DNA of 64,000 nucleotides from Tepidanaerobacteraceae bacterium (GTDB taxonomy: Bacteria > Bacillota > Thermosediminibacteria > Thermosediminibacterales > Tepidanaerobacteraceae). The stretch lies in the NCBI GenBank assembly GCA_024655905.1, contig JANLFP010000002.1:1-64000 (forward strand), read 5' to 3'. The notes below the pieces were generated by a model that was not told the DNA's origin, searched no databases, and was given only the letters and a program-made list of their open reading frames with translations. Shown piece after piece: positions 42,271 to 53,079 of this stretch (its first letter is position 1; every line of letters begins with the position of its first letter). Made by a program: the position numbers and the translations under genes.

Positions 42271-43402
42271 CAAAACGAGAGATTTTTCACTGTATATCCA
42301 TATTCCCTTTTGCGCAAAAAAATGCAATTACTGCGACTTCAACTCATATGTTGCCCCGGAGCTTGTTCATCCTTATTTAGAGGCTCTGCAAAAAGAAATT
42401 TTATTGTACAGCCATATAGAGCGGCCCGTCAAAACAATTTATATCGGCGGCGGTACTCCGACCTTTTTGAGCGAAATCGATTTGAAAACATTGATTGACT
42501 GGATTATGCGGCACTTTCGTATAAAACACGGCATTGAATTTACCGTAGAAGCAAATCCGGGGACTTTGAGCCGCCAGAAACTTCTTGTTCTGAAAAAGCT
42601 GGGGGTAAACCGCCTAAGTCTGGGGCTTCAAGCTTATCAGGACAGGCTTTTGAGAATGATGGGCAGAATTCATTCTGCAAAAGAATTTGAAGAATGTTTT
42701 AAAATGGCTAGGGAAGCTGGCTTTGACAACATCAATGCGGATGTGATATTTGGATTGCCCGGGCAAACTGTTTCGGACTTCATGGAGACCCTGGAATATC
42801 TGACTGCGTTTTCTCCCGAACATATATCCTGCTATTCGCTTACTGTTGAAAAGGGCACGATTTTTTTCGAAATGCAGGAGCGGGGGCTGCTGCAGCTCCC
42901 GACCGAGGAAGAGGAACGGGATATGTACCATAAAGCGGTGAAGTATTTAACCGGAAATGGATTTATACATTATGAGATATCCAATTTTGCTGTTCACGGC
43001 CGAACGTCCCGCCACAATACAGCCTGCTGGAAGTATGAGGACTATCTGGGGCTGGGCGCAGGAGCCCACTCTTTCATGGATGGTTGCAGATTTTGCAACT
43101 TTCCTTCGCCTGATGAATATATAAACAGTCTTTTGCAGGGCATACTTCCGGTGGAAAACAAGGAATATCTAGATGCCATGGAGCAGCAGGCTGAATTTTG
43201 CTTTTTGGGGCTGAGGTTGTTGGAAGGATTGGATAAGAGGGCTTTTAGAAGGCGATTTGGAAAAGATATTCACGAGATTTATGACCGTGCTGTTCGGAAA
43301 CTTTCATCATCGGGCCTCCTGGAAGAAGATGATACGCACATTAAACTTTCTCCAAAAGGCCTGGATCTGGCCAATGAAGTGTTTGCAGAATTTTTGCCTT
43401 AA
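42263..43402 (+). CDS. hemW: HemW, radical SAM heme chaperone-like protein
   Basis: This 379-residue radical SAM protein binds a 4Fe-4S cluster through C17-x3-C21-x2-C24 ([11 protein letters not shown]). It continues [28 protein letters not shown] and [18 protein letters not shown], and has the HemW C-terminal domain. It is related to coproporphyrinogen oxidase HemN but lacks the extra N-terminal cysteine region, which fits the heme chaperone HemW. It starts with TTG inside the end of lepA. Confidence 0.94.
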   Translation: MSSKTRDFSLYIHIPFCAKKCNYCDFNSYVAPELVHPYLEALQKEILLYSHIERPVKTIYIGGGTPTFLSEIDLKTLIDWIMRHFRIKHGIEFTVEANPGTLSRQKLLVLKKLGVNRLSLGLQAYQDRLLRMMGRIHSAKEFEECFKMAREAGFDNINADVIFGLPGQTVSDFMETLEYLTAFSPEHISCYSLTVEKGTIFFEMQERGLLQLPTEEEERDMYHKAVKYLTGNGFIHYEISNFAVHGRTSRHNTACWKYEDYLGLGAGAHSFMDGCRFCNFPSPDEYINSLLQGILPVENKEYLDAMEQQAEFCFLGLRLLEGLDKRAFRRRFGKDIHEIYDRAVRKLSSSGLLEEDDTHIKLSPKGLDLANEVFAEFLP

Positions 43403-43407
43403 TCTTC

Positions 43408-43436
43408 TTGACAAACAAAAACCGAAGTGATATTTT
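43408..43436 (+). promoter_or_regulatory. Heat-shock operon promoter
   Basis: TTGACA (43408-43413), 17 bases and TATTTT (43431-43436) lie directly upstream of the CIRCE operator. Confidence 0.8.
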
Positions 43437-43449
43437 TTTAAGTAGAATT

Positions 43450-43476
43450 TTAGCACTCTCGCATAAAGAGTGCTAA
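43450..43476 (+). promoter_or_regulatory. CIRCE operator (HrcA-binding site)
   Basis: The sequence is a perfect CIRCE: TTAGCACTC (43450-43458), 9 bases, GAGTGCTAA (43468-43476). It lies just after the predicted transcription start and 15 bases before hrcA. HrcA binds here and represses the whole operon under non-stress conditions. Confidence 0.98.
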
Positions 43477-43491
43477 AAAGAGGTGAAACTT

Positions 43492-44523
43492 ATGCTTGAT
43501 GAAAGAAAGATGAAAATCCTTTCAGCAATCATAGATGACTATATAGCTACGGCCGAGCCTATTGGCTCCCGGACCATTGCAAGAAAATATCATATCGGAA
43601 TCAGCCCCGCCACCATCCGCAATGAAATGGCGGACCTGGAAGAACTGGGGTATCTCTCGCAGCCCCATACATCAGCGGGGCGCATACCGTCAAATAAAGG
43701 TTACAGGTTTTATGTCGATTTTCTTATGCCTTCCAGGAAACTGGACGATTATGAACAGTCCATTATTAAGAGACTTCTCAAAAAGCGTGCAAAAGAGCTG
43801 GAAGAACTGATTGAGGAAGCCGGGAAGGTAATATCCAAGCTTACAAGCTACACAGCCATTATCCTGGGGCCCCAGCTTGAATCCAGCAGATTGAAGCATG
43901 TGCAGATAATTCGGTTAGAAGAAAAGAAAGGCCTCATGATAATAGTGACAAATTACAGCACGGTCAGCCATCATATTATCGAGATACCGCAAAATTTGAC
44001 CGACTCCGATTTGCAGAGGATATCAAATGCATTAAACAGCAGTCTTGCGGGCAAAGCCCTTGAAGACATAACTCAGGATGTTATGAATTCCATAAAAGAT
44101 GATATGATAGAGTATGACAATGTTTTAAACTTTTTGCTTGACTTATTGATGGAAAATCTTGACGATACAAAGGAGAACAACAGGGTCTACGCGTCGGGAA
44201 GCTCAAAGATGCTCGAATTTCCGGAATTCAGAGATGTGGAAAGAGCCAGGAATTTTCTATCGCTCATGGAAAAGCATGATTTGATTATAAGAGCTCTCAA
44301 GACTTCCTGCAAGCCAAATAATATAACGGTCACCATAGGAAGCGAGAATCCGTGGAGCGAATTTCAGGAACTGAGCATTGTCACCACAGGATTTTTTGTT
44401 GAAGATAAAAACTTGGGCATTTGCGGAATAATCGGCCCAACCCGTATGGAATACTCCAGAGTTTTTTCTATACTTGAAAAAGTTACGGACTATCTCAACA
44501 AAGCCATATCGTCATTATTATAA
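43492..44523 (+). CDS. hrcA: Heat-inducible transcription repressor HrcA
   Basis: This is a 343-residue repressor with a winged-helix N-terminus: MLDERKMKILSAIIDDYI, GISPATIRNEMADLEELGYL, HTSAGRIPSNKGYRFYVD. GAF-like and dimerisation parts follow. It binds the CIRCE site 15 bases upstream of its own start and so regulates itself and the chaperone genes. The ATG at 43492 follows GAGGTG; a GTG at 43483 lies inside that site. In other bacteria HrcA activity depends on GroEL; here the operon's chaperonin is of group II. Confidence 0.96.
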   Translation: MLDERKMKILSAIIDDYIATAEPIGSRTIARKYHIGISPATIRNEMADLEELGYLSQPHTSAGRIPSNKGYRFYVDFLMPSRKLDDYEQSIIKRLLKKRAKELEELIEEAGKVISKLTSYTAIILGPQLESSRLKHVQIIRLEEKKGLMIIVTNYSTVSHHIIEIPQNLTDSDLQRISNALNSSLAGKALEDITQDVMNSIKDDMIEYDNVLNFLLDLLMENLDDTKENNRVYASGSSKMLEFPEFRDVERARNFLSLMEKHDLIIRALKTSCKPNNITVTIGSENPWSEFQELSIVTTGFFVEDKNLGICGIIGPTRMEYSRVFSILEKVTDYLNKAISSLL

Positions 44524-44572
44524 ATAATATGAAGCACTAAGAATTAATTTGAAGCACTAAGAGCGGATTGCG

Positions 44573-44598
44573 AACCCCGACCTGCGGGCGGGGTTTTC
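44573..44598 (+). terminator. Attenuator-like hairpin between hrcA and the chaperonin gene
   Basis: AACCCC (44573-44578) pairs with GGGGTT (44590-44595), followed by TTC TT. With a weak T run it probably causes only partial termination or mRNA stabilisation. A 12-base direct repeat, GAAGCACTAAGA, occurs twice just upstream (44531 and 44551). Confidence 0.55.
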
Positions 44599-44633
44599 TT
44601 CCGCAGCAGCAAAACATTAAGGAGGTTTTGATT

Positions 44634-46220
44634 TTGACGTTTAAGAACAACAACGCCCAGGAAGTTGACGAAAAACTGGCAGCTCTCATTACAAACTCAA
44701 ATGCCATAAGAGCCGTAGCTTCAGCCGTTGAAGGCACAATAGGGCCCAAAGGACTGGATATAATGCTGGTTGACAGGTTCGGAGAAGTTACCATCACAAA
44801 TGACGGAGTCACAATATTGAAGCAGATGGACGTAAACCATCCCGCTGCCAAAATGCTAATCAACATTGCAAAAGCTCAGCAAGAGGAAGTAGGTGACGGC
44901 ACAACCACAGCCACTATAATGGCGGGAACCATGGTTTCGGAAGGCGTAAACCAGATTTTGAAAGGTGTTCCTGTGGCGAGGGTTATAGAAGGTATAAAAT
45001 TCGGAGTGAATAAAGCTCAGGAAATTCTCAGCGCAAACATTATTCCCGTAAAGGACATAAACGACCCCGCACTGAAGAGTGTAGCCCTGATAGCCGGGCG
45101 GGAGCATGAGGATATAGCTGAGCTTGTTACCAAAGCTGCAAAACTTATCGGAGAGGAAAAGCTGAAAGAAAAGAATTTCAAATTGAAAGACATCGTAATG
45201 TCCCGGGCGGGGGCAGAGAATGAAGTCTTCATGGGCATAATAATAGATAAGGAGAAAATGAATAAGCAGATGCCCGGCGAAATCAACGATGTGAGGATAC
45301 TTTTAGTGGACGACGCACTGGAACCCGAAGAGATAGCTCCGGAGGCCCTTAGGACTGAAGCCGGGTTTGCCCGTCATCTTGAACTCAAGCAGGAATTTGC
45401 GGAGAACATTAAGAAAATAATAGATTTGAACATTAATCTCATTCTTGTGGATAAGAATGTAAGCGACGAAGCCGAGGAACTCCTGACGGATGCCGGTGTA
45501 ATTGTAATTGAAAGGGTGTCGCGAAAAGATCTGGAAAGGGTGTCGGAACATACGGGCGCCAGGATAATAAAGCGCATGGGCCTTAAAAAACCGGCACAGG
45601 AGATACAAAACTACATAGGCCGTGCCGACAGGGTGTATGAAGATGAGAAGCTGGAACAGATAAGGATAGTGGGGGGCAAGGGCAAACCGATAGCCACCAT
45701 TCTGGTGGGTGCGGCAACTGAGGAAATAGTGGGGGAGAGAGAACGCATAGCAAAAGACGCCGCATCATCCTTGCAAGCCGCCGTGCTTTTCGGAATGGTT
45801 CCGGGCGGAGGAGCCGTGGAAATGGCAGTTTCCAGGGAACTTGAAAGAGAAAAGGAAAAGATGAAGAGCATGGCCTCATATGGTGTGGAATGCGTATGTA
45901 CCGCACTGAAAAGACCGCTGGCACAGATAGTGTATAATGCCGGATTCAACCCGCTGGAAAAGATGGAGGAAGTGAGCTTTTCCCAGGCCGAGAAAAACAG
46001 ATCATCCATCGGAATCAACTGTGAAAGCGGAGAAGTTGCGGACATGGTGGAACTGGGAGTGCTAGATCCCGCACTGGTAAAGCTGCATGCCATCAAGGCT
46101 GCGGGTGAAGTAGCCGAAGCCATACTCAGGATAGATACGATAATCAAGAAAAGAGATGAATCAAATCCGGGCAAACCCGGAGCGGACACAACTGGTGGAT
46201 TGGGGGATATGGACTTTTAA
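44634..46220 (+). CDS. Group II (archaeal thermosome-type) chaperonin
   Basis: This is a 528-residue ATP-dependent folding chamber subunit. It is not GroEL: it has the group II pattern [54 protein letters not shown], a long apical insertion (the built-in lid) around residues 220-300, VVPGGGA-like [12 protein letters not shown], and a Gly-rich GGLGDMDF tail. It therefore needs no GroES. It starts at TTG (44634) with GGAGG 8 bases upstream; the long frame from 44568 begins inside the hairpin. It sits between hrcA and grpE under CIRCE control. Confidence 0.95.
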   Translation: MTFKNNNAQEVDEKLAALITNSNAIRAVASAVEGTIGPKGLDIMLVDRFGEVTITNDGVTILKQMDVNHPAAKMLINIAKAQQEEVGDGTTTATIMAGTMVSEGVNQILKGVPVARVIEGIKFGVNKAQEILSANIIPVKDINDPALKSVALIAGREHEDIAELVTKAAKLIGEEKLKEKNFKLKDIVMSRAGAENEVFMGIIIDKEKMNKQMPGEINDVRILLVDDALEPEEIAPEALRTEAGFARHLELKQEFAENIKKIIDLNINLILVDKNVSDEAEELLTDAGVIVIERVSRKDLERVSEHTGARIIKRMGLKKPAQEIQNYIGRADRVYEDEKLEQIRIVGGKGKPIATILVGAATEEIVGERERIAKDAASSLQAAVLFGMVPGGGAVEMAVSRELEREKEKMKSMASYGVECVCTALKRPLAQIVYNAGFNPLEKMEEVSFSQAEKNRSSIGINCESGEVADMVELGVLDPALVKLHAIKAAGEVAEAILRIDTIIKKRDESNPGKPGADTTGGLGDMDF

Positions 46221-46241
46221 ACTAAAGGTGAGGTGATTCGA

Positions 46242-46862
46242 ATGAATTTAAAGCCCGGAGAAGATAAAGATAAAGAAATAGAAAATTCTTTTGCGGAAAA
46301 AAGCCATACAAGTGCAAAAAAAAGCGATGAAAATATGGCTGATGAAGCCAAAGAAAAGGAAATCAATCAAACTGATGCCAGCTATGATGATTTGAAACAA
46401 AAAATAGAGGCTCTGGAAAAGGCTCTGGATGACAAACAGAAGGAGATAGATGAATACAAAAGCCGCTGGTATAGAGTTCAGGCGGATTTTGACAACTACA
46501 GAAAAAGGACGCAGAAAGAAATTCAAGAAATACACCTTTATGCGGCAGAACAATTGATAAAAGACATCCTTCCCGTGGTGGATAATTTTGAAAGGGCCCT
46601 GGATTCCATAGAAGACAGGGAGGGTCCTGTATATAAAGGAATACAGCTGATTTACCAGCAGCTCAAAAATTTGCTGGAAAGATATGAGGTCAGAGAGATC
46701 GAGGCTGTGGGGAAAATTTTTGACCCGCGGTTTCACGAAGCGGTTATGCAGATGGAGAGCCATGAACACGAGAACGACACTGTAATTGAAGTTTTGCAAA
46801 AGGGTTACCTTTATCATGCTAAAGTAATAAGACCCAGCATGGTCAAAGTCGCAAAAAAATAA
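46242..46862 (+). CDS. grpE: Nucleotide exchange factor GrpE
   Basis: This 206-residue protein releases ADP from DnaK. It has a long N-terminal acidic coiled coil ([19 protein letters not shown]), then [16 protein letters not shown], and the C-terminal beta-domain [11 protein letters not shown] and [20 protein letters not shown]. The ATG at 46242 follows AAAGGTGAGGTG. It lies between the chaperonin gene and dnaK. Confidence 0.96.
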   Translation: MNLKPGEDKDKEIENSFAEKSHTSAKKSDENMADEAKEKEINQTDASYDDLKQKIEALEKALDDKQKEIDEYKSRWYRVQADFDNYRKRTQKEIQEIHLYAAEQLIKDILPVVDNFERALDSIEDREGPVYKGIQLIYQQLKNLLERYEVREIEAVGKIFDPRFHEAVMQMESHEHENDTVIEVLQKGYLYHAKVIRPSMVKVAKK

Positions 46863-46875
46863 CGGAGGTGTTTTT

Positions 46876-48750
46876 ATGGGCAAAGTAATAGGTATTGATC
46901 TCGGCACTACAAACTCGGTAGTTGCATATATGGAAGGAGGCCAGCCTGTAGTAATCCCCAACAGCGAGGGATCAAGGCTTACACCTTCTGTGGTCGCTTT
47001 CACAAAGGATGGAGAACGCCTGGTGGGGCAACTGGCAAAACGCCAGGCTATTACAAATCCCGAAAGGACAGTAATTTCAATCAAAAGACATATGGGAACC
47101 GACTACAAAGTAAATATTGACGGCAAAGCTTATACACCTCAGGAAATTTCTGCCATGATTTTGCAGAAGCTTAAACAAGATGCCGAAAGCTATCTGGGTG
47201 AAAAAATCACTCAGGCTGTAATCACAGTTCCGGCTTATTTTACCGACAGCCAGAGGCAGGCGACGAAGGATGCAGGCAAAATTGCGGGCCTGGAAGTGCT
47301 GAGAATAATCAACGAGCCTACGGCTTCGGCTCTGGCTTATGGTCTTGATAAGGGCGAAGATCATACAATACTGGTGTATGATTTGGGAGGCGGCACTTTC
47401 GATGTTTCCATACTGGAGCTCGGCGACGGCGTCTTTGAGGTAAAAGCCACCAGCGGAAACAACCGGCTTGGAGGCGACGATTTCGACCAGCGCATCATCG
47501 ACTATGTAGCTAATGAATTTCAAAAGGAACACGGCATAGATTTGCGGAAAGACCGCATGGCCCTCCAGCGGTTGAAAGAAGCGGCTGAAAAAGCCAAAAT
47601 CGAACTGTCCAGCATGGTGACCACAAATATCAATCTGCCTTTCATAACCGCAGATGCAAGCGGCCCAAAACATTTGGACATTACCCTTACAAGAGCTAAA
47701 TTTGAAGAGCTTACGCGGGATCTGGTAGAGGCAACCATTGGGCCCACCCAGAGGGCTTTGAGCGATGCAGGACTTAAACCACAGGACATCGACAAGGTCA
47801 TTCTTGTTGGAGGTTCCACAAGGATACCCGCGGTTCAGGAAGCCATTAAGAAATTCATCGGCAAGGAACCGCACAAGGGCGTAAACCCGGACGAAGTGGT
47901 GGCCATGGGCGCGGCCATCCAGGCGGGCGTGCTGGCGGGCGAAGTGCATGATGTGGTGCTCCTGGATGTCACACCGCTTTCGCTGGGCATTGAGACCCTC
48001 GGCGGTGTATTCACAAAGCTTATAGAACGGAATACCACCATACCAACATCCAAGAGCCAGATATTCACCACCGCTGCCGACGGCCAGACTGCCGTGGATA
48101 TACACGTGCTTCAGGGCGAAAGGCCCATGGCAGCCGACAACGTTACACTGGGCAGATTTCAGCTTACTGGAATTCCTCCGGCTCCCAGAGGAGTTCCCCG
48201 CATCGAAGTGACCTTTGACATCGATGTAAACGGCATAGTACACGTTTCCGCAAAGGATCTGGGAACAGGCAAGGAGCAAAAGATTACCATAACTTCATCG
48301 ACAGGTCTGAAAGAAGAAGAAATACAGAAGATGGTCAAAGACGCGGAAAAATATGCCGAAGAGGACAGGAAGAAAAAAGAAAAGATTGAAGCAAAGAACC
48401 ATGCGGATTCTCTGATATATCAGTCGGAAAAGATGCTGGGAGACTTAAAAGACAAAATTAGCCAGGAAGATGCGGAAAAGGTGAAAAAAGAAATAGAAAA
48501 TGTTAAAAAATCTCTTGAAACAGATGATGTCGAAAAGATAAAGAAAGCTACCGATGATTTGACAAAGGTATTTTACGACATTTCATCAAAACTGTATCAA
48601 TCCGCGGGTCAGGGGAACCCCGGCGAGGCGAACTTCAACCCCGGAGCCGGATCGGGTCCATTCGCTGGCGGTACCGCCGGAGAAAGAAAAAAGGATGAAA
48701 AGGTAGTGGATGCGGATTATAAAGTGATGGACGATAACGACAAGAAATAA
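46876..48750 (+). CDS. dnaK: Chaperone protein DnaK (Hsp70)
   Basis: This 624-residue ATP-dependent chaperone has [17 protein letters not shown] at the start, [47 protein letters not shown], and the substrate-domain start [17 protein letters not shown]. It ends with the EEVPD-less Firmicutes tail [11 protein letters not shown]. The ATG is behind GGAGGTG. The length is typical. Confidence 0.98.
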   Translation: MGKVIGIDLGTTNSVVAYMEGGQPVVIPNSEGSRLTPSVVAFTKDGERLVGQLAKRQAITNPERTVISIKRHMGTDYKVNIDGKAYTPQEISAMILQKLKQDAESYLGEKITQAVITVPAYFTDSQRQATKDAGKIAGLEVLRIINEPTASALAYGLDKGEDHTILVYDLGGGTFDVSILELGDGVFEVKATSGNNRLGGDDFDQRIIDYVANEFQKEHGIDLRKDRMALQRLKEAAEKAKIELSSMVTTNINLPFITADASGPKHLDITLTRAKFEELTRDLVEATIGPTQRALSDAGLKPQDIDKVILVGGSTRIPAVQEAIKKFIGKEPHKGVNPDEVVAMGAAIQAGVLAGEVHDVVLLDVTPLSLGIETLGGVFTKLIERNTTIPTSKSQIFTTAADGQTAVDIHVLQGERPMAADNVTLGRFQLTGIPPAPRGVPRIEVTFDIDVNGIVHVSAKDLGTGKEQKITITSSTGLKEEEIQKMVKDAEKYAEEDRKKKEKIEAKNHADSLIYQSEKMLGDLKDKISQEDAEKVKKEIENVKKSLETDDVEKIKKATDDLTKVFYDISSKLYQSAGQGNPGEANFNPGAGSGPFAGGTAGERKKDEKVVDADYKVMDDNDKK

Positions 48751-48752
48751 AG

Positions 48753-48779
48753 GCAGGCCCTTTTGGGCCGGCTTTTAAT
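48753..48779 (+). terminator. Attenuator-like hairpin between dnaK and dnaJ
   Basis: GCAGGCCC (48753-48760), a TTTT loop and GGGCCGGC (48765-48772) are followed by TTTT. It may lower dnaJ expression relative to dnaK. One A-G mismatch is present in the stem. Confidence 0.6.
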
Positions 48780-48793
48780 TGGAGTGATGCCGA

Positions 48794-49945
48794 TTGGCCA
48801 AAAAAGACTATTATGAAGTGCTCGGCGTAAAAAGAGACGCATCAGAAGATGAAATAAAAAAGGCTTACAGAAAACTGGCGCGACAGTATCATCCCGATGT
48901 GAACAAAAATGATAAAGATGCCGCAGAAAAATTCAAAGAAATAAACGAAGCTTACGAAGTACTGAAAGACCCCGAAAAGCGGGCCCGGTACGACCAGTTC
49001 GGCCATGCCGGCATGGGTCAGGGCGATTTTGATGCCGGCAATTTTGGCGGGTTCGGAGATTTTGGCGATTTCGGCAGTTTTGGCGGAGATTTCTTCGGAG
49101 ATATCTTTGAAAACTTTTTCGGGGGCGGATTTGGAGCAACAAGGCGGCAAGGGCCTGTTCGCGGAGCTGATGTGCTTTACGATCTGGAGATTTCCCTGGA
49201 AGAAGCGGCAGCAGGTATAGAAAGAGAAATACAGGTTGCCCGCATGGAAAAGTGCGAAAGATGCCAGGGCACCGGCGCCAAACCCGGGACGCGTCCCAAG
49301 ACATGTCCGGTATGCGGGGGCACCGGCCAGGTTAGAAACGTGCAGAACACGGCCTTCGGACGCTTTGTCAATATAACCACGTGTACAAGATGCGGCGGCA
49401 AGGGCACCATCATAGAAGAGCCCTGTCCTCATTGCAGCGGCAGGGGAATGATGAGGGCGCATCGAAAGATAAAAATAAAAGTTCCCCCGGGCGTGGATAC
49501 CGGTTCCCGCCTCAGGGTAAGCGGGGAAGGAGAGCCCGGGGAGCGTGGCGGCCCCCCGGGAGACCTGTATGTGGTGATTCGTGTGAAGCCGCACAAGCTG
49601 TTCATAAGGCAGGGAGACGACCTGATTTACGATGCACACATATCTTTTGTGCAGGCGGCTCTTGGCGATGAAATAGAAGTGCCCACGCTGGACGGCAGGG
49701 TGAAGCTCAAAATCCCCGAGGGGACACAGCCGGGTACGAATTTCCGCCTGAAGGCAAAAGGCATTCCTCATATTAAGGGATACGGTCGTGGAGACCTGCA
49801 CGTAAGGGTGAATGTGGTCATACCCGAAAAACTGAACGAAAAGCAAAAGGAAATTCTCAGAAAATTTGCCGATATAAGCGGCGAAGAGATAAAGAGTCCG
49901 TCAAAAGGGTTTTTCGGCAAGATGAAAGATGCCTTTGGCGTATAG
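48794..49945 (+). CDS. dnaJ: Chaperone protein DnaJ (Hsp40)
   Basis: This 383-residue co-chaperone stimulates the DnaK ATPase. It has a J domain with HPD at 33-35 (QYHPDVNK), a Gly/Phe-rich linker ([18 protein letters not shown]), four CxxCxGxG zinc motifs ([32 protein letters not shown]), and C-terminal substrate-binding domains. It starts with TTG behind TTGGAGTG. Confidence 0.97.
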   Translation: MAKKDYYEVLGVKRDASEDEIKKAYRKLARQYHPDVNKNDKDAAEKFKEINEAYEVLKDPEKRARYDQFGHAGMGQGDFDAGNFGGFGDFGDFGSFGGDFFGDIFENFFGGGFGATRRQGPVRGADVLYDLEISLEEAAAGIEREIQVARMEKCERCQGTGAKPGTRPKTCPVCGGTGQVRNVQNTAFGRFVNITTCTRCGGKGTIIEEPCPHCSGRGMMRAHRKIKIKVPPGVDTGSRLRVSGEGEPGERGGPPGDLYVVIRVKPHKLFIRQGDDLIYDAHISFVQAALGDEIEVPTLDGRVKLKIPEGTQPGTNFRLKAKGIPHIKGYGRGDLHVRVNVVIPEKLNEKQKEILRKFADISGEEIKSPSKGFFGKMKDAFGV

Positions 49946-49958
49946 CTGGGAGGTAAAC

Positions 49959-50903
49959 ATGAATTGGGTTGAAATCAAAATCAAAACTTCCACCGAAGCC
50001 ATTGAAGCCGTGGCAAATCTGTTCTATGAAGCCGGCGTTATGGGCGTCGTGATAGAAGACCCGAGAATTTACCTTAGACCTCAGGATGAAGCACAATGGG
50101 ATTATATGGAAGTACCTGAGGGTATCGATTTTGAAGAAGCCGTGGTAACCGGCTATCTGGTGGAAGACAGCAGTCTTGCCGAAAGAGTCAGGGAGATTGA
50201 GGAAGGAGTAAAACGGCTTCCGGAATTTGGTTTGAACATGGGCAGAGGCGAGATGGCAATTACCATCATTTCCGATGAGGATTGGGCCAATGCTTGGAAG
50301 AAATACTACAAACCCACACGCATCGGAAAAACTTTGGTAGTAAAGCCTTCCTGGGAGGAATACCTTCCGCAGGCGGGTGAAGTCGTGATAGACCTGGACC
50401 CCGGCATGGCCTTTGGAACCGGTACGCATGAAACCACAAGGCTTTGCATGGAACTTCTTGAAAAATATATGAAAAGAGATTTTAGTGTGATAGACATAGG
50501 ATGCGGTTCGGGCATTCTTTCCATAGCTGCCGGGAAACTTGGAGCTTCCCGGGTGCTGGCCATTGACAGGGATGAAGTATCGGTGAAGGTTGCCGGGGAA
50601 AACGTTGAAAGAAACAATTTGAACGCTGTCGTAAAGGTGATAAAGGGCGAAGGATTGAGGAATATTTCTTTCAAGGCGGATATTATTGTAGCCAATATAA
50701 TTGCAGACGTCATAATTGATTTGAGCGGGCAGGTGCCCCTGAGCCTCAAGGAGGGCGGCGTTTTTCTAGCGTCGGGAATTATAAGAGACCGGAAGCTTTC
50801 TGTGGTGGAAGCCCTGGAGAGAAATGGATTTGATGTGATTGAGGAGTCTGAAAAGGGCGAATGGGTTGCGCTGGCATCGAGACAGGCCCCCATCGGAAAC
50901 TGA
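49959..50903 (+). CDS. prmA: Ribosomal protein L11 methyltransferase
   Basis: This 314-residue SAM-dependent enzyme trimethylates L11. The N-terminal substrate domain starts NWVEIKIKTSTEAIEAVANL. The Rossmann part has the PrmA motif DPGMAFGTGTHETTRL, then VIDIGCGSGILSIAAGKLGA and DIIVANIIADVI. The ATG at 49959 follows GGGAGG just after the dnaJ stop; the ATG at 49929 is inside dnaJ. The order dnaJ-prmA-rsmE-mtaB is conserved in Firmicutes. Confidence 0.96.
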   Translation: MNWVEIKIKTSTEAIEAVANLFYEAGVMGVVIEDPRIYLRPQDEAQWDYMEVPEGIDFEEAVVTGYLVEDSSLAERVREIEEGVKRLPEFGLNMGRGEMAITIISDEDWANAWKKYYKPTRIGKTLVVKPSWEEYLPQAGEVVIDLDPGMAFGTGTHETTRLCMELLEKYMKRDFSVIDIGCGSGILSIAAGKLGASRVLAIDRDEVSVKVAGENVERNNLNAVVKVIKGEGLRNISFKADIIVANIIADVIIDLSGQVPLSLKEGGVFLASGIIRDRKLSVVEALERNGFDVIEESEKGEWVALASRQAPIGN

Positions 50904-51679
50904 TGGGGGTGAATTTTACGCCCAGGTTTTTTGTCTTTAAAGATTTTTACCTAAATGAAACCGTGGTAATTTCCGGAGATGACGCCCATCATATAATGAA
51001 AGTGTTGAGGCATAAACCCGGTGACATTCTCAGGCTTTCCGACGGCAGGAACACAGAGGCAATAGCAGTCATAGAGGAGATAGATGCGAAACATATTCAA
51101 ATAAAAACAAAAATTATAGAGAAAAATATAAAAGATAATATAAAACCGGTAATCACCCTGTTTCAAAGCTTGCCTAAAGGGGATAAAATGGATTATATCC
51201 TTCAAAAAAACACTGAAATAGGCGTATCCAAGTTTGTTCCGATGATAACCGAAAGGACGATAGTAGAACTTTCACGGCAGAAGCTTTCAAAACGGATGCA
51301 GCGTTGGAGAAAAATAGTGATGGAAGCATCAAAACAGTGCATGCGCATGGATATTCCCCAGATATTCGATGTCAAGGGCTTTGACGACAGCCTGAAGGAT
51401 ATAAAAGATTATGATATCGCCATCATACCATGGGAACAGGAGAGGTCGTGCTTTTTGAAGAGTGCTCTGACTCAAGCAAATAACTATAATACGGCAAAAA
51501 TTGCGGTCTTTATTGGGCCGGAAGGAGGCTTTACAGGAGAAGAAATAACAAAGGCGAAAGGCTTCGGTGCCGTGCCTGTAAGCCTGGGACCGCGGATTTT
51601 GAGGTCTGAAACCGCTGCCATAGCGGTTTGCGCCGCAATAATGTACGAACTGGGCGAACTGGGAGGTAAAAATGCCTAA
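50903..51679 (+). CDS. rsmE: 16S rRNA (uracil-1498-N3)-methyltransferase
   Basis: This 258-residue SPOUT methyltransferase modifies U1498 in 16S rRNA. It has an early PUA-like part (GDDAHHIMKVLRHKPGDILRLSDG), FQSLPKGDKMDYILQKNTEIGV, then the knot region IGPEGGFTGEEI and LGPRILRSETA. The ATG at 50903 overlaps the prmA stop (TGATG) and has no strong Shine-Dalgarno, so translation depends on coupling. Confidence 0.95.
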   Translation: MGVNFTPRFFVFKDFYLNETVVISGDDAHHIMKVLRHKPGDILRLSDGRNTEAIAVIEEIDAKHIQIKTKIIEKNIKDNIKPVITLFQSLPKGDKMDYILQKNTEIGVSKFVPMITERTIVELSRQKLSKRMQRWRKIVMEASKQCMRMDIPQIFDVKGFDDSLKDIKDYDIAIIPWEQERSCFLKSALTQANNYNTAKIAVFIGPEGGFTGEEITKAKGFGAVPVSLGPRILRSETAAIAVCAAIMYELGELGGKNA

Positions 51680-52976
51680 AGTAGCTTTTTATACCCTAGG
51701 ATGCAAAGTAAATCAGTATGAATCGGACGCCATGGCCGAACTCTTTAAAGAGCGCGGATATGAAGTGGTGGATTTTGAAAACCGGGCGGACGTTTATGTA
51801 ATTAACACATGCGATGTGACAAATGAAAGCGCCCGAAAATCAAGACAGATGATAAGGAAAGCTTCCCGGATAAACCCTCAGGCCAGGGTGGCGGTTGTGG
51901 GATGCTATGCGCAGCTCAAGGCTGATGAGATATCCCGAATAAAGGGGGTGGATGTGGTCATCGGAACAAAAGACCGAAGGCGCATAGTGGACCTCGTGGA
52001 GGATGCAGTCAAAAAGCACCAACAAATCGTCCGTGTGGATGACATCATGAGCGAGAGGACCTTTGAGGAAATAGCTTTCAAAGGTCTGCGGCAAAAGACC
52101 AGAGCCTTTTTGAAAATACAGGAAGGGTGCAATATGTTCTGCTCATACTGCATCATACCCTATGCGAGGGGGCCAGTCAGGAGCAGACCGCTGGAAAGCG
52201 TTATAAAAGAGGCGAAAGAACTGGCTTCAGAAGGATTCAAAGAAATTGTGCTCACGGGAATTCATCTGGGATTTTATGGACATGACTTTGGGGAGAAAAA
52301 TAATCTTTTACTGGAGGCGGTACGTAGAATTTCCGATATCGAAGGCATAGAGAGAATAAGGCTTAGCTCGATAGAAGCTCTGGAACTCACGGATGAATTT
52401 GTAGACGGACTAACTGTACTGAAGAAATTCTGCCATCACTTTCACATACCGCTGCAGAGCGGCTGCGACAGCGTGCTTGAGCGCATGAACCGCCGCTACA
52501 CCACCGCACAATTCAGCGAAAGGATAGAATACATCCGGATAAAAATGCCCGATGTTTCCATTACCACTGATGTCATAGTGGGCTTTCCCGGGGAAACGCG
52601 GGAAGAATTTGACATAACCTTTGATTTTATACAGCAAACGGGCTTTTCCCGGCTCCATGTTTTTCCGTTTTCACCAAGGGAGGGCACCCCTGCGGCCAAC
52701 ATGCCAAACCCTGTAAAAAAGAGCGTGAAGGAAGAGAGGAGCCGTCGGTTAATAGATTTAAGTCAAAAAATGGAAAAAAATTTCCGGCAAAAATTTTTGG
52801 GAAAAACGGCGGAAGTATTGTTTGAAGAAAAGACGGATATTAACACATATGAAGGGCTGACCGGAAATTACATGAAGGTTGTGGCTTCATCAGGAGAAAA
52901 CCTTCACAATAAGCTCGTGATGGTGATTCTAAAGGATAATACTTCGGATCACCTCATTGGAGAGATGATTGATTAA
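51672..52976 (+). CDS. mtaB: tRNA N6-threonylcarbamoyladenosine-37 methylthiotransferase
   Basis: This 434-residue radical SAM enzyme converts t6A37 to ms2t6A37 in tRNAs reading ANN codons. An N-terminal UPF0004 domain carries one cluster (TLGCKVNQYESD, NTCDVTNESARKS, VVGCYAQ). The radical SAM motif CNMFCSYCIIPYARG follows, and a TRAM domain ends the protein. KVNQYESD and the length distinguish it from MiaB and RimO. The start overlaps rsmE by 8 bases behind GGGAGGT. Confidence 0.95.
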   Translation: MPKVAFYTLGCKVNQYESDAMAELFKERGYEVVDFENRADVYVINTCDVTNESARKSRQMIRKASRINPQARVAVVGCYAQLKADEISRIKGVDVVIGTKDRRRIVDLVEDAVKKHQQIVRVDDIMSERTFEEIAFKGLRQKTRAFLKIQEGCNMFCSYCIIPYARGPVRSRPLESVIKEAKELASEGFKEIVLTGIHLGFYGHDFGEKNNLLLEAVRRISDIEGIERIRLSSIEALELTDEFVDGLTVLKKFCHHFHIPLQSGCDSVLERMNRRYTTAQFSERIEYIRIKMPDVSITTDVIVGFPGETREEFDITFDFIQQTGFSRLHVFPFSPREGTPAANMPNPVKKSVKEERSRRLIDLSQKMEKNFRQKFLGKTAEVLFEEKTDINTYEGLTGNYMKVVASSGENLHNKLVMVILKDNTSDHLIGEMID

Positions 52977-53079
52977 TTTTGGATAAAAAAATTTTGCCGC
53001 AAGCAGGAAATATAGACTTTGGTGTGGAATAATTCTAAGAATAATATTCAATAACTTCATGACAAGGAGGTGGGAAGTA

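Noticed and set aside
44528-44565. Repeated GAAGCACTAAGA considered as a second CIRCE element
   Set aside because: The repeats are direct rather than inverted and do not match TTAGCACTC/GAGTGCTAA.
47077-48279. 400-residue open frame on the minus strand opposite dnaK
   Set aside because: It is a codon-usage shadow of dnaK; antisense frames over dnaK are a known artefact. It has no Shine-Dalgarno and its translation is Cys/His-rich without a family match.
48842-49846. 334-residue minus-strand frame opposite dnaJ
   Set aside because: Shadow of the conserved dnaJ gene; composition is not protein-like.
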